From assembly GCA_032164245.1 (NCBI GenBank), contig JAVMKO010000009.1, forward strand, positions 84,362,712-84,426,711: a stretch of 64,000 nucleotides of DNA, read 5' to 3'. The stretch is from Sternotherus odoratus (Eukaryota > Chordata > Testudines > Kinosternidae). Numbering within the stretch: the first letter of the stretch is position 1; each line of letters opens with the position of its first letter. Below the pieces are notes generated by a model. It had not been told where the DNA came from. It made no database searches and was given only the letters and a program-made list of their open reading frames with translations. Below are positions 1 to 11,300 of the stretch, piece after piece. The translations under genes were made by a program, and so were the position numbers.

Positions 1-352
1 GGGATATGATCGAGGTCTGTAAAAGCATGACTGGTGGGGAGAAAGTGAAAGTGTTATTTATCCCTTCACATAGCGCGAGAACCGGGGTCATCCAGTGAAA
101 TTAATAGGCAACAGGATTAAAGCAAACAAAAGGAAGTAATTCTTCACACAACGTAGAGCCAACCTGTGGAACTCATTGCCAGGGGATGTTGTGAAGGCCA
201 AAAGTACAACTGGATTCAAAAAAAGAAGAATTGGATAAATTCATGGCAGATAGGCTGTTCTGTTCATTCCCTCTGGAGCATCTGGCGTTGGGAGACAGGA
301 TACTGGGCTAGATGGACCATTGGTCTGACCCAGTGTGGCTGTTCTTATGTTC
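1..352 (+). mobile_element. CR1 LINE 3' fragment
   Basis: Truncated copy of the CR1 3' end, sense strand, cut by the left window edge. It carries the degraded end of the reverse-transcriptase ORF followed by the standard 3' UTR phrases: 'ctagatggaccattggtctg' near 310-330 and a terminal 'ttcttatgttctt'. The coding part is broken by frame changes. It is the same family as the copies at 4088 and 21068. Confidence 0.9.
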
Positions 353-2141
353 TTAATCTCCATGCAACTGCAGAAACCATGAGTGCAATCGGTCTGCAGG
401 GGGCATGGATGTCCTGGGCAGCAGGAGTTCCTCCACTAAATTCCACCCTCGGGCACACACACAATCCCACTGGGCAACAGCGTAGCTTAGGTGCAGCTGA
501 GATACTGGCTCTCAGGGCTTATCAATTACCCTTCCCAGATCTGTGTAGCAGACAAGTCCCACCCCCTCTGGATCTCCCCGTCAGAGCTGTGCACATCACC
601 AGAGGCAGTAATAGTGAACTCCAGGCGACTGTTAATCTGCTGCGGGGGGTGGGTGGGTGGGGGGGGGGGGGTGTTCCACATGGCTGCTGCTGGGTCATAC
701 GCAGAGGTTGCTGTTAATTGTGTGCATACGGCTATAGGTTTCAGCGTCGCTGGATTTCAATGTGGGGCACAGAATGTTTCTCAGTCCAAACAACTGGACT
801 CAGTTTGGCCTCTGCAAGCTGGGCGTGAAGTTGCAGCCAGAATGTGGTACTTGTAAAGGGGGCCACCCCGACAAGACAGACACCTCTTATTCTGAGAGCA
901 GGGACGGTGGAGGAGCCCATTTCTAGCGTGCAATGGCGGATTCAGTCAGTGCTTGGCCCCTCTGCTGAGAACGAGAAAGGCGCCAAACATTGCCCCTCAC
1001 TACTGACCTCACAAGGGGTGATTTGGAGATCGACGGCTTGGTATCCGTTCCATGACCCTGCCCTTTAAATGCCAGGCAATTAGCCGAATAGGATTATTTG
1101 TGTGGCTGCAGGGCCATTCTGGGTTTCAGTCATTGCTAAGCAATTAACCAGCAGCGCCGTCAGAATCATCCAGCACCCTGCTCGTTCTGTGAAATCTTGG
1201 CTAATCCAAAATGTTTCCCAGGGCTGTATCTGTTCTGTGGTGGGTCAGTATCACAGACTCTAATGCCTGGGAGCCCCACTCGCTGCTCTGCCTGATTCAG
1301 AGTGACCCAGGACAGAAAACTCTGCTCCCAATCATGAAAATCAGGAACATGGGTCTCCCACATCCCAGCCTGTGACCCCAATCACCAGGGTGGAGAGCCT
1401 GTGGGTGTGTCTTGCTCCACCCAAAAAGCTTTCCTGAGTGAAAAGGTTCCCCTCCAAAAATAGATATTTCAACAGTTCTGACTCCGGGACAATGTTCGAA
1501 AGGTTTTGGTTTGAGCCAATTACTGTCTATTTGCTTCAATGGCCCCAGAACCAAAGAAACAGGAAATAAGTCCAGTATTTTCAAAATGTGGGGGGAGGGT
1601 TCTTTCAGAACACATGAATAATCTGCTCTCTTAATCAAATACCTTCACTAAATGAAATATAGAACAAAATCTTTTCTTACAAACCGGTACAATGATATCT
1701 ATATTTTACTCATTTTACAACATGATTGACAGCTTTTTGTCACGCCAGACTATTTCTTTCAGGAAGATATTTTAATGAGGGGGTGTAATATTCACATTTT
1801 TCTCTATTGCACAGTCTTTTATTAGCATTATTGTGGGTCATCCTTTCCTATGTCATATTAAACAGCATTCACATGTCCCCAGCTACATACAAGCTTATAT
1901 TTTAAAATGTCATGTATAGGTTTATTTTACATACGTTACATCTTACGCAAAAATTCTACATTCATTGCTCTTTGCCAAAGGGCAGGTAAAGTAGATGACC
2001 TGGTGCATTAAAATAAATTCTCCTTTGAACATTTTGTGCCAGAAAATATGGAAAATGGAGGAAAAAACAGGATAGTGCTGTGGCATTAATAGCATCTAGA
2101 TGCCCCAAAGAAACCCTGTTTGCTACCTACAATGTTAGTTT
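353..2141. other. Non-coding flank downstream of AGTR2
   Basis: No recognisable gene. The open frames here are short and show no family motifs. It holds a guanine-rich run (644-671) and, nearer AGTR2, AT-rich sequence that probably includes the receptor's 3' UTR. Two minus-strand AATAAA candidates lie at 1921-1926 and 1818-1823; which of them, if either, is used cannot be told from sequence. Confidence 0.6.
644..671 (+). repeat. G-run with G-quadruplex potential
   Basis: Four or more runs of at least three G separated by single T residues, followed by a run of more than ten G. This satisfies the standard intramolecular G-quadruplex pattern. It is a simple low-complexity tract far from any gene start, and its length may be unreliable in an assembly. 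Confidence 0.7.
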
Positions 2142-3254
2142 TCAGTTCAGTCTTTCTTCGTCACAGTCCCCAGGGGTCTCGGCCTCTTTCAGGTAACTCC
2201 CTTTTCGTGAAGAAGAGTTTTGTCGGATGCTGTTAAACTGATAGACTCGCAGCTTAAACAGATGTTGGAGCTTCTCTTGGAACTGGTGTCCAATGAAACA
2301 GTACAACAAAGGGTTAATGCAGCTGTTTGCAAAGCCCAGGCAGATGCCAAAAGGCAAAGTAGTGTCGATGGCTGTTGTAACATCGCAGTTATTAATGATG
2401 TTCAGCTGAGCCAGGGCATCCAGAAAGGTTAAAATGTGGAAGGGGAGCCAGCAAATTAAGAAAGACACAACAACGGCAGCCACCAGTTTCAAGACCTTGT
2501 CTCTTTTTTGTTTGTTTTTCCTAAATTCCTTTGCTTTCATTAAGTGCAGCCAGATCCACACGTAGCATGTGGCTATGACAATGGAAGGAATCAAAAAGCC
2601 CAGCGTGTTTTTCATGAGAGCTGTTCCAGCCGACCACTTTGCATACTTCTCGTAGGGAAAAGCCATAATGCAAGCGTTCACCCCTAAGCTTTCAACGAAG
2701 TACGTGTCACGGAAATAAAATGTTGGCAGGGAAGACAAACAAGCGAGGCCCCACACGAGTAATGCTATCAACGAAGCCTGTTGCAGCGTTCTCCTCTGAG
2801 ATCGAATAGGATAGACAATGGCCCGGTACCGGTCCATGCTCATGCAGGTGATGAAAAATATACTTGCAAACATGTTCAGAGACAGGACGGAACTTGAAAT
2901 TTTGCACATCACCGATCCAAAAAGCCAGTTGTATCCATAGGCGTAATAGGCTGCCCAAAGGGGAAGTGTGGCTAGGCACAACAAATCAGCCATGGCCAGA
3001 TTGAAAATGTAAATGTTAGCAACTGTTTTAGGGCCATGATGGCGACAGAGGACCACAACCACCATACTGTTGCCAGCAAGCCCAAGGACAAAGATTACGC
3101 AGTAGAGAACCGGAATCAGCGTAAATTGATAATCTGAATATAGAAGTGGACAGGGGGAGGGAGACATCTGCTCAGCTGAGACGTTTGTAGCAGAGGAATG
3201 TACCTCTTGAACCGCTTCTTCCGTAGTGTTGAGCCTGGAGTAATTACTGTACAT
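2142..3254 (-). CDS. AGTR2: Angiotensin II receptor type 2 (class A GPCR)
   Basis: Seven-transmembrane receptor of the plasma membrane that binds angiotensin II and generally opposes type-1 receptor signalling. Encoded here as 370 residues in one exon. TM1 begins near residue 46. Visible features are the DRY box at 141-143 (SMDRY), Cys117 and Cys194 for the extracellular disulfide, the TM6 CWLPFH motif near 268-273 and NPLLY at 314-318. Arg182, Lys215 and Asp297, known ligand-contact residues of the human protein, fall at exactly the same numbers. The frame is open 30 codons further upstream (to 3344), but I chose the Met at 3254 because it restores human numbering, has A at -3, and a splice-acceptor-like TTTCCAG lies just upstream. 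The N-terminus has three N-glycosylation sequons (Asn4, Asn9, Asn24). The C-tail diverges from mammals. Human AGTR2 also has its whole coding region in one exon. Confidence 0.97.
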   Translation of the reverse strand: MYSNYSRLNTTEEAVQEVHSSATNVSAEQMSPSPCPLLYSDYQFTLIPVLYCVIFVLGLAGNSMVVVVLCRHHGPKTVANIYIFNLAMADLLCLATLPLWAAYYAYGYNWLFGSVMCKISSSVLSLNMFASIFFITCMSMDRYRAIVYPIRSQRRTLQQASLIALLVWGLACLSSLPTFYFRDTYFVESLGVNACIMAFPYEKYAKWSAGTALMKNTLGFLIPSIVIATCYVWIWLHLMKAKEFRKNKQKRDKVLKLVAAVVVSFLICWLPFHILTFLDALAQLNIINNCDVTTAIDTTLPFGICLGFANSCINPLLYCFIGHQFQEKLQHLFKLRVYQFNSIRQNSSSRKGSYLKEAETPGDCDEERLN

Positions 3255-4087
3255 CTTGTGTGTTGGAGAGGAGATATTCACTGCTGGAAATCCTTGTGCT
3301 AGAGACGCCTTTATCATCACATTGTTCACCTGCAGATTACACAACCAGTGTTAGAGCCACGCACAGCCTACAAAATCACCTTTGCTATTCTCAGGGCTTC
3401 TATCCCCATGACAGGGTGCAATTAGCACCAGAGGGAGGTGACAGCATGTCCTAACTAGGGACGAACTTCTGGGTTTTTTCCTGATTCTGAGGAGGTTCTT
3501 GCTGTGGGCAGCAGAAGGGAAAGTCCATATCTTCAGTACAAGGCCCAGGCTGGGCTTCAACTGATCCTTTTCTCCATGTGCTCACCGTGTTGCCCACCTT
3601 TCTCGCCGCTGACATAAAACAATCATTCTTTGCACCTCTACGCAAAGAGCTCACATCTCACCTACCAACCACCCCATCAGCCAGATGAGGATTAGCTCCA
3701 TTTCATGGAATGAGCAATTAAGGCATGGAGAAGGCTACAAGGCTTGCAAATGTCATACAATGACTAGTGCAAATCAGGGACTAGAACCCAGGTCTCCTGC
3801 CTCCCAGTGCTGCGTATTCCCTGGAAGAGGAGAACGTGTCAGGGAAGCAAGGGCCGGATGCTGCTCCCAATGAAGTCCGTGGGAGTTTAGTCATTGGACT
3901 TCAGAGGGAGCAGGACTGGCCTTCAGTTCAGTAATACAACGCAGGAGCAACTACAGCACATAGCCACGAATACAGGAATAAAAGCCAGACCTCGGTCACA
4001 CGTCTTTTGGGGACCGATATCATGTGAAATTTCAATTCAACGTTTATTGCATGTGCACACCAAGCAGAGCATTGTCATGTTGTATAT
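3255..4087. other. AGTR2 upstream flank / 5' intron
   Basis: A consensus-like acceptor on the minus strand (ATTTCCAG, about 35 bases above the chosen start codon) suggests that the coding exon joins an untranslated upstream exon, as in mammalian AGTR2. I could not identify that exon. The rest is non-coding and includes a MIR-like SINE. Confidence 0.45.
3690..3830 (+). repeat. MIR-like SINE fragment
   Basis: Contains diverged forms of the MIR core and 3' phrases, for example 'agatgaggattag', 'gcaaatgtcata' and 'agaacccaggtctcctgcct'. Old and without clear ends or a target duplication. It could instead be another CORE-SINE. Confidence 0.55.
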
Positions 4088-4674
4088 TGGACTTGAAAAA
4101 GGTTCAGGAAAGGGCAACAAAAATGACTAGGGGTATGGAACGGCTTCTGTATGAGGAGAGATTAATAAGACTGGGACTTTTCAGTTTGGAAAAAGAGATG
4201 ACTACGGAGAGATATGATTCAAGTATATAAAGTCATGATTGGTGCAGAGAAAGTACATAAGTACATTTATTCCTTTTCAGAACACAAGAACTAAGAGTCA
4301 CCAAATAAATTAATAGGCAGCAGGTTTAACACAAATGAAAGGAAGTATTTTTTCACATAACACACAATCAACCTGTGGAACTCCTTGCCAGAGGATGTTG
4401 TGAAGGCCAAGACTATAAGAGGGTTCAAAAAAGAATTAGATAAGTTCATGGAGGATAGATCCATCAATGGCTATTAGCCAGGATGGGCAGGGATGGTGTC
4501 CCTAGCCTCTGTTTGCCAGAGAGGGAATGGGTGGCAGGGGATGGATCACTTGATGATTCCCTGTGCTGTTCATTCCCTGCAGGGCACCTGGCATTGGCCA
4601 CTGTCCACAGACAGGATACTGGGCTAGATGGACCTTTGGTCTGCCCCACTATGGCCGTTCTTATGTTCTGATAT
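4088..4674 (+). mobile_element. CR1 LINE 3' fragment
   Basis: A 5'-truncated CR1 copy in sense orientation. It starts in the C-terminal part of the reverse-transcriptase ORF ('gaaaaaggttcaggaaaggg') and runs through the 3' UTR to 'ttcttatgttctg'. The frame is interrupted in several places, so it is a dead copy. Confidence 0.9.
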
Positions 4675-7439
4675 TCTGATGTAAGAGTTTAATCAACAAA
4701 AAGGATGTCTTTTGGACATTCCATTATTTGTCATTATGTAAGATAAAACTACACTTGCTGTTTAAATACTCATGGAACCATTTATATTTATGCTACTAAC
4801 ATTTTTTGCAATGTATAAATGCAGCCATTTCAGACCTAGCCAAGGTCTCCGTAAAACACTGGGAGTTTTTACCAGGTAAGGACTGCAGGATCTATCCCAG
4901 TGAGATCTAGCAATGCTGTTTTATTTAACAAAGGGTGAATGAGAGCCTCAAAAAGTCTCAGTATTTCCTATTGTTTTAACAACTTTAGGCATTTTTTCTC
5001 ATGCATGATCATATATGGTTTGCACAAAATTTTAATACTACAGTACATAATACACTGCTTAAAAAAAACTGGTAAAACAAACTTTTAAATACGGGGTTAT
5101 CATAATGTAATAAGAATTAAATAGGCAGCAGATGAATGTATCCTAATACATTAGTGCTTCTTCACTTAAAGTCACTTAAACTCAGTTTACTATTAATTAA
5201 ACAGTTCCTCCACCATGGTGAGGTGGTTGGGTTGGTTTTTAACTGTATAGATCATCTTCTTCTCATGCCTACTATATCTTGAAACCCTATTGAAGTGTTG
5301 GAAATAGAGCCATGAAGTCTTATCCATTTGATTTACTCACAGTAGGATTGGTTTATGTTTACTTTTAGATAAATTATCATGAATTAGCACCAGCTGTTTC
5401 TACATGCCCAGCTGTCTGCTCTTAAATGATTCATTTCTGATTTTTTATTTTCATTGTATTTTATTTTTTGTAAAGTATTGTACTTATTTTTCCTATGCTT
5501 CCCTTTAAAGCAGCAGGACACATTGCATCAGGGTAGCTAACGTAATGTATTTTTAACAAAAATTTTACAGTAGATAAACAAGAAGGGACTTCCACTTACC
5601 TTAAAGGTGTCGGAATTCAAGCTGGAGATGGGTGTAGAATAACGTGGTCCCTTATTCCACTTTCCTTCCAGCAGGCAACATCTCCAGCTCTCTGCTTTCT
5701 TGCTGATGTCTCCTGGTGCAGACAACAGAATGTTTTAACCTACATAACTCCAGGACTGAAATCGGAGTGCTTGCCAGTTTGTTCAGGGTTTTTTTAAAAA
5801 AAAAAATTGGCAGCAAAACTGATTGTGAATCCCCCATCGGAGATCATGGGAGTACTCGTAATAAATCAGAAGAGGAAAGAAACAAGAAGAAAATGAGATT
5901 TGCATAAACATATTGAGCTGTTTTGCTAACATAGATTGTGTGTTCCTTATTACGTGGGGAGGCACACAGACACTCTGTAGTTAATGGTTTTCAGGGGGGA
6001 AATCCCCATCTTTAAAGGATTCTCAGTCTTTGAGAGAGCAGTAGGTATTTGTGCTCATTAAGGAAACAACAGGAAAGTCAACAACGAGACACAAATGTGC
6101 AGAAGATAATGTAGACTGGGAAGCAGCAGGGGAATCTCAGAGCTCACAGTGGGAAAATAATTTGTAAGTGAAGGAAAAACTCAGAGGGCTGCTGCCTTCT
6201 GATACAGTCCGGACATACATTGCCCAGGGGTCTTAGAACAGGTACATTGCTTGTGAGATGATTCACAAGATGATTCACAAGTTTGCAGCAGAGCAGAGAG
6301 AAGAATCTGCTTCGAGGAAAAGCAACAAGCCCATTGTTTAAAAGCACAGCAGAGTTGTGAGCTTGCACATTCAAACCCAGAGACAGTTCACAACAAATTG
6401 TGTACATGAACGTGCTTCCCCATCATTCCCATTTTGTGCTTCTTTTACCTGTACATTATTTAGTTGACGACGCTCGTGCAAGAGGATCGGTGCAAGCTAA
6501 ACATTCACAAGTGCTGCAAAGCTTTTGTCCTGTCGTTAGAAGTCTGCTTTCCTCTGCCACCTGTGCTGGGTCTATGTGACCACTCCCCCCAGTGAGCAGG
6601 GACACTGGCCATGCCGAGAGCGCCCCAGGCTCAGGGCAATGCCTGCCAGCCAGCCAATGGCTCTCAGGTTGGCTCACTGCAGGCTGCCAGTGGCTAATCG
6701 TAGCTTTGCTCTCAGGCACTGGGCATCATCCCGGCCCAATGCTGGACATGGCTTTTCAAAGTGCCCAGAGGGCAGAAAGCTCTTCTCTGCCTCTGATGCT
6801 CCACGCTGCCCCCTTGCTGTAGCTTCCCTCGTGGCACGTGGCTTGCACGACAGCCCCCACCTCCAGCACGTCTACGTGCCTCTTGCTGCTCTGCGTAGAC
6901 ACCGGTTCTGGAGCGCCGGCTCCTCAGACCTGGCCCGGAGCCCCAGGGCCAGCAGCCCATGACTGCCTTAGCAACTGGCCGGCAGACGGCCCAGGCCGCC
7001 CTCCGGATCCTGCCACGACCCGGCCGGCCCTTGGCCCTGCGCCGGTAACAATCAAATACCGCCCCAGAGAACCTGGCGCTCGGGGGGCTGTTGCAGGGAG
7101 CTGCCCCCATTCTGGTGACTTCAGGGTTATGGAGACTTGGGGCTGGTCTCAGCCCCAACTCTCAGGCGCTTGCGTGACCCACACACTTCGCGGCCAGGCC
7201 TGCTTCGGGCCCACACACAGCCTGAAGCCTGGTGTGTTCGTGCCCTGCCTGCTGGATCATCCTCTCTCGGTAGCACCAGCTCACCAAACACAACCCCCTT
7301 TCCAGAGCTGTGGGAATGGCCCTCCGCTGTTCCCTCACAGCCTCCCCGGGGCCTGGAGACTATCTTCAGATAGGGGAGAGGAAGAGGGGGAGGGGCCTGG
7401 GGCCTCTCCTCTGAGGAAAATCAGAAGCTGGCTTGGGGG

Positions 7440-7508
7440 GGTCCATGAAAATTTTTAAATCAAAATGGGGGGGCCCTGGGTTGCTAAGGTTTGAGAACCA
7501 CTGGTCTG
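7440..7508. repeat. hAT-type terminal fragment
   Basis: Ends in 'ggtttgagaaccactg', the terminal inverted-repeat sequence of Charlie-like hAT elements and related to the end of the complete element at 54048-54341. No opposite end or target duplication was located. Confidence 0.4.
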
Positions 7509-8179
7509 CTCCCCAGACGGCAGAGTTAAGAAATCTAGCTAATGCCGTTAAAAACCCCTCTGCAGAGACACTTGGGGCTGGATGGGCCCTGGAGATTGAG
7601 CTACCTTCTCACTCCAAGTGGAGCCTGTGGCCAAGGAGAACACATGTGAACGGGGAGGATTTTGCTGCACCTGATCAGCCAATACATAAAGGTCTCAGTT
7701 TCCAGTGCTGGCTTCTCGCACAAACATCCCAATCCCTAGAAAGCAAATCAACCACACCGCTTGGCAGACTTGTAGTAAAACCTGGCCCTTACCGCACAAA
7801 ACCACATGGTTGAAAAGCAGAGAAACTCCCGTAGTCCCTCTTTTCACTACAGCGCACCTATGCCAGCGCTTCGTGGACAGAACGACCGGACAGATGTGCC
7901 CAGGAATTAAAAGCTACTGATGCAATGCAGACACTGCTCTGGGGATCAATGTATGAAACAAAACCATCGAGTGTCCCAGTGAAACCATGTGCCAAGGACA
8001 GATAAACCAGCACAGCTGTCCTGAATCCAGAGCATCACACCCCTCTTTGACGAAGGAGGACATACAATTCACCCACTCTCTGGTAACTCTCCCGCCCACC
8101 CATCCCCACTAGCACAGCGCCAGCTCTAAGATTTGTGAACCGAAAATCACAACCAGAGCCAGTTGGAAAATCGGATGTT

Positions 8180-8340
8180 GGGGGGGGGGGGGGGGAGAGA
8201 GAGATTTAAAAAAACAAAAAACAAAAAAAAAAACCATGTTCTCTTGAAATTCTTCATGGGACGTTTCAAAATTTTTCAGTGTTTGATGAAAAACAATTCG
8301 TTTTCAAAACAAAAAAAATAAAATGTTCTCATTTTCAATT
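8180..8340. repeat. G-run and AT-rich repeat
   Basis: A run of about 15 G (8180-8195) followed by A-rich sequence and then AT-rich text containing motifs of the 'tttcaaaatttttcag' kind. Similar AT-rich text recurs at about 15.0, 20.95, 25.85, 28.8, 41.0 and 47.9 kb. Confidence 0.5.
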
Positions 8341-11300
8341 CAGTTTGGGGGGGTGGGGTGGGGTTCCACCTCCCCTTCTTTCTCTTTAGCTACTGGGAAA
8401 GATCAGGGGAGAAGAGGCAGAAACAAAAACTACAAAAGAAAAACAGGCTAAGAGTGTTCAGGTTTAAAAAAATTATAAAAATCTGAAAAAAAATTTAAAC
8501 AGAAATTCTTCCACCATTTTTTAGAAGGCGCCATGTAATTAGAAACCACTGACAAGGAGAGATCCTGATGCTCCAGGGCTACGAGGAGGAATGTCACTTT
8601 TTGAGAGCCGTAAGGAGGTTTATATTCACTAGGAGCTCCGTGCTCTCTACTGGAGAATTAGCACCAAACACCTCCCTAGAGAGCGCCTGGCGCACACGCA
8701 CAACACAAACCCGGCTCTTTTCAGAGCTGCAGCTGACTCCGTGTGTCTCGCACACAGGAGAGAAATTGCACGTTTTCACAAGGCCACGTCACTGATTGAT
8801 AGCCCTGTGCTCATGGGCGGGAGTTGAGAGAATACAGCCCCACTGCCGTGAAACTTGCTGCCAGCTGAACTGGACATAACCACTTCTGACAGCCCCTTTG
8901 CCCTGCTTGTTCAAACATCCGATGGGCTTTGGAACAAAGACAAAGGTCAGTAGCATGTGAAAGTTTATTTTGCATGATGCTGAGACCAAATTGTAGATTG
9001 AAATATAAACAGTGTTTTCTTCTCCAGATCCTTTTCAGTTCCTCGTGGATACTCGCTCTATCTTCCCTACCAATACCTCCGGGAACGCCTCTAACTGCAC
9101 CATTGGCTTAGCTCAGAGTGGGTCAACCTGCAATCTGAGTTGTGATCGCAGCAGGGTTAAAACTGGCAGCACAGATGCAGCGGCACAGGCTAGCAGTGTG
9201 AGGTTGTACCCAGGTCTTCAGCACGCTTCCAGCGTCTCAGCATCTCAGCTGCTGTCTGGAGCCATGCTAGAAGGGGGAAAGCCATGGTAGCTATGTCCAC
9301 CCATGCTGGGATCGTCCTTCAGACATACCCTTAGTAGCAGAAGGATAGGCCCAAAAGAGCCATGGCCTCCTGGCTCCAGCTCCGGGCAAAGTCACAACAA
9401 CTAGGTGTGTCTTTGCACACCAGCCACACTCCTCACACACCCGTTCTTCAGAGAGCTGGGCTGGTGGGGTACCTACGGAGGAGGAGCTTGGCAGTGTACT
9501 CCCCCTTTCTCTATACTCCCCAGCTGCTCCCCAGAGAGATCCCACAGGAATCCAGGCCCACAGAGTGGGTGGGGCAGGGAGACCGGCTGATTTCCACCGA
9601 GCACTCTCCTTCAAGCCCTCCTGGTGCAAATCCCAGGGTGCCCTTACCCACTAGATCAGGAACCGTGCTTTCAAGGGGCACCGGCAGCTGGGAAGACCAG
9701 GCTGACGCATGGCAGCAAATGGCCCTTTTCCTCTCGGACAGCCTGCAGATTTGGGGGGATGCGGGGACGGGGGCAAGACCACCTAGCCCTACTGATGGAC
9801 AGGTGAGCAGGAAGCTCATTCTGTTTCAGCCCCTTTCCCTGAAGCTAACCCGCTCGGAGCCTGCGTTGGACATGTACACGTGCATGTCAGCAGAAGGCCG
9901 TGCCCTGAACATCTATTGGTGCTCAGCTGACGCTAACCCCCCGGAAATGCACGCAGAGCGGCAGCTCATCTTGCCAACATCCGCCCCAGATGTTCAACGA
10001 GCTGGTTAGAAAATTACAACAGTAAAAAAAATGGATTAAGGGGAGTAACTATGAAGCCATAATTCATCATGTTGTTTTTGTAAATGAATAGGACATTAAA
10101 GGGTTTGTGTCTGGGGCTTCACGGGGAAGCCGATAACTGTTGCCTTCCCAGCCCACGCCTGGAATATTCCAAACAATGTCATATTTCAAAATGTTCTAGC
10201 AGCTTGTCAAGTCGTACTCTTGAGGCTAAAACCAACTTGGCCTGCCAAATTCCTCCATGCGGCTCCAAGTATTTGTGGATTTGTTCCTTTTACAGAAAAC
10301 ATGGGGGAAAGTCATGTAAATCTCCTCCCCAAGAAACTGCATCAAATGTAGGTCAGTAACCCACAGCAGAGTCCCACTCTGGATGGATTTAGGACAGGAT
10401 GCCTGAACTTGGAGAGCGCGGTCTGCCTCGGCCACATGCCAGGAGCCCTAAGGACTTGCCGAGAGCACACACGCTTTGGAAACGAAACGAAACGTACCTT
10501 TATGTCCATTCGCCTTGAGAGGGACCTGCCCACAGCTGCTTCCTCACAACACTTCAGAGAAACAGAAGGAAACGCTCCAGGAATGGTTTGTGGATTTGTA
10601 ACCTGTCGCCGTCAGGGATGCATTGTGGGTGCTCATCTCTCCCCTCCACCGTCCAAAGGCACTTCCCGAGGAAAGGCCTCCGGAGTCTCTTTGGAGGGAT
10701 AGGACGGGCTGCGGTACGCCAGTGTTCTGGACGACTGCCCATGTTCTGCCTAGGCCCATCACTGCTAGCCCTGATGATGGAAATACAGACCAAGGAGCCC
10801 TATGATAATACAAATCAAACACTAGTACGACTTCACTGTGCCTGCAGTCAAATAGAAAAGGTCCCAAAATTATCCTAGCTCTGTGTCTCCTCATTTAGAG
10901 GTAAGAAACAAGGTTTGCTGCATTTATAGCTCATTGGACCCACAAGGCACAACAACCTGACCAAACATTATGAGAAGTAGCTGATGCTACTAGGATGAGA
11001 GAGAGACCAGGAGAGAGTTTGGCACAATGGAACGAAACCATCTGGAGCAGTCACGTTTAAACCAGCCACTCCTCCAGAGACGCTCTTTCACCTCGAATAC
11101 TGTCCAACAGCAAAACCTAAACAGGACAGGGAAATATCAGAAACGTGACCAAACAGGTGGATCATGGCTTAGGTAAAATACTAAGCAGGACATTAGACAT
11201 CTCCAGCTCTATAAAGCCTCCGCAGTGGGTCTGCTAGGAAATAAATCCCAGGTAGACTCCAAATCACTGTCTGAAGAACAGTCAAAGCAAGAATCTAGGC

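Noticed and set aside
6838..7458. 206-codon open frame in a GC-rich block
   Set aside because: No domain signature, ends inside a hAT-type fragment, and opposite-strand frames are just as long.
8180..8195. Long G homopolymer
   Set aside because: Simple sequence, likely slippage or an assembly artefact; no feature attached.
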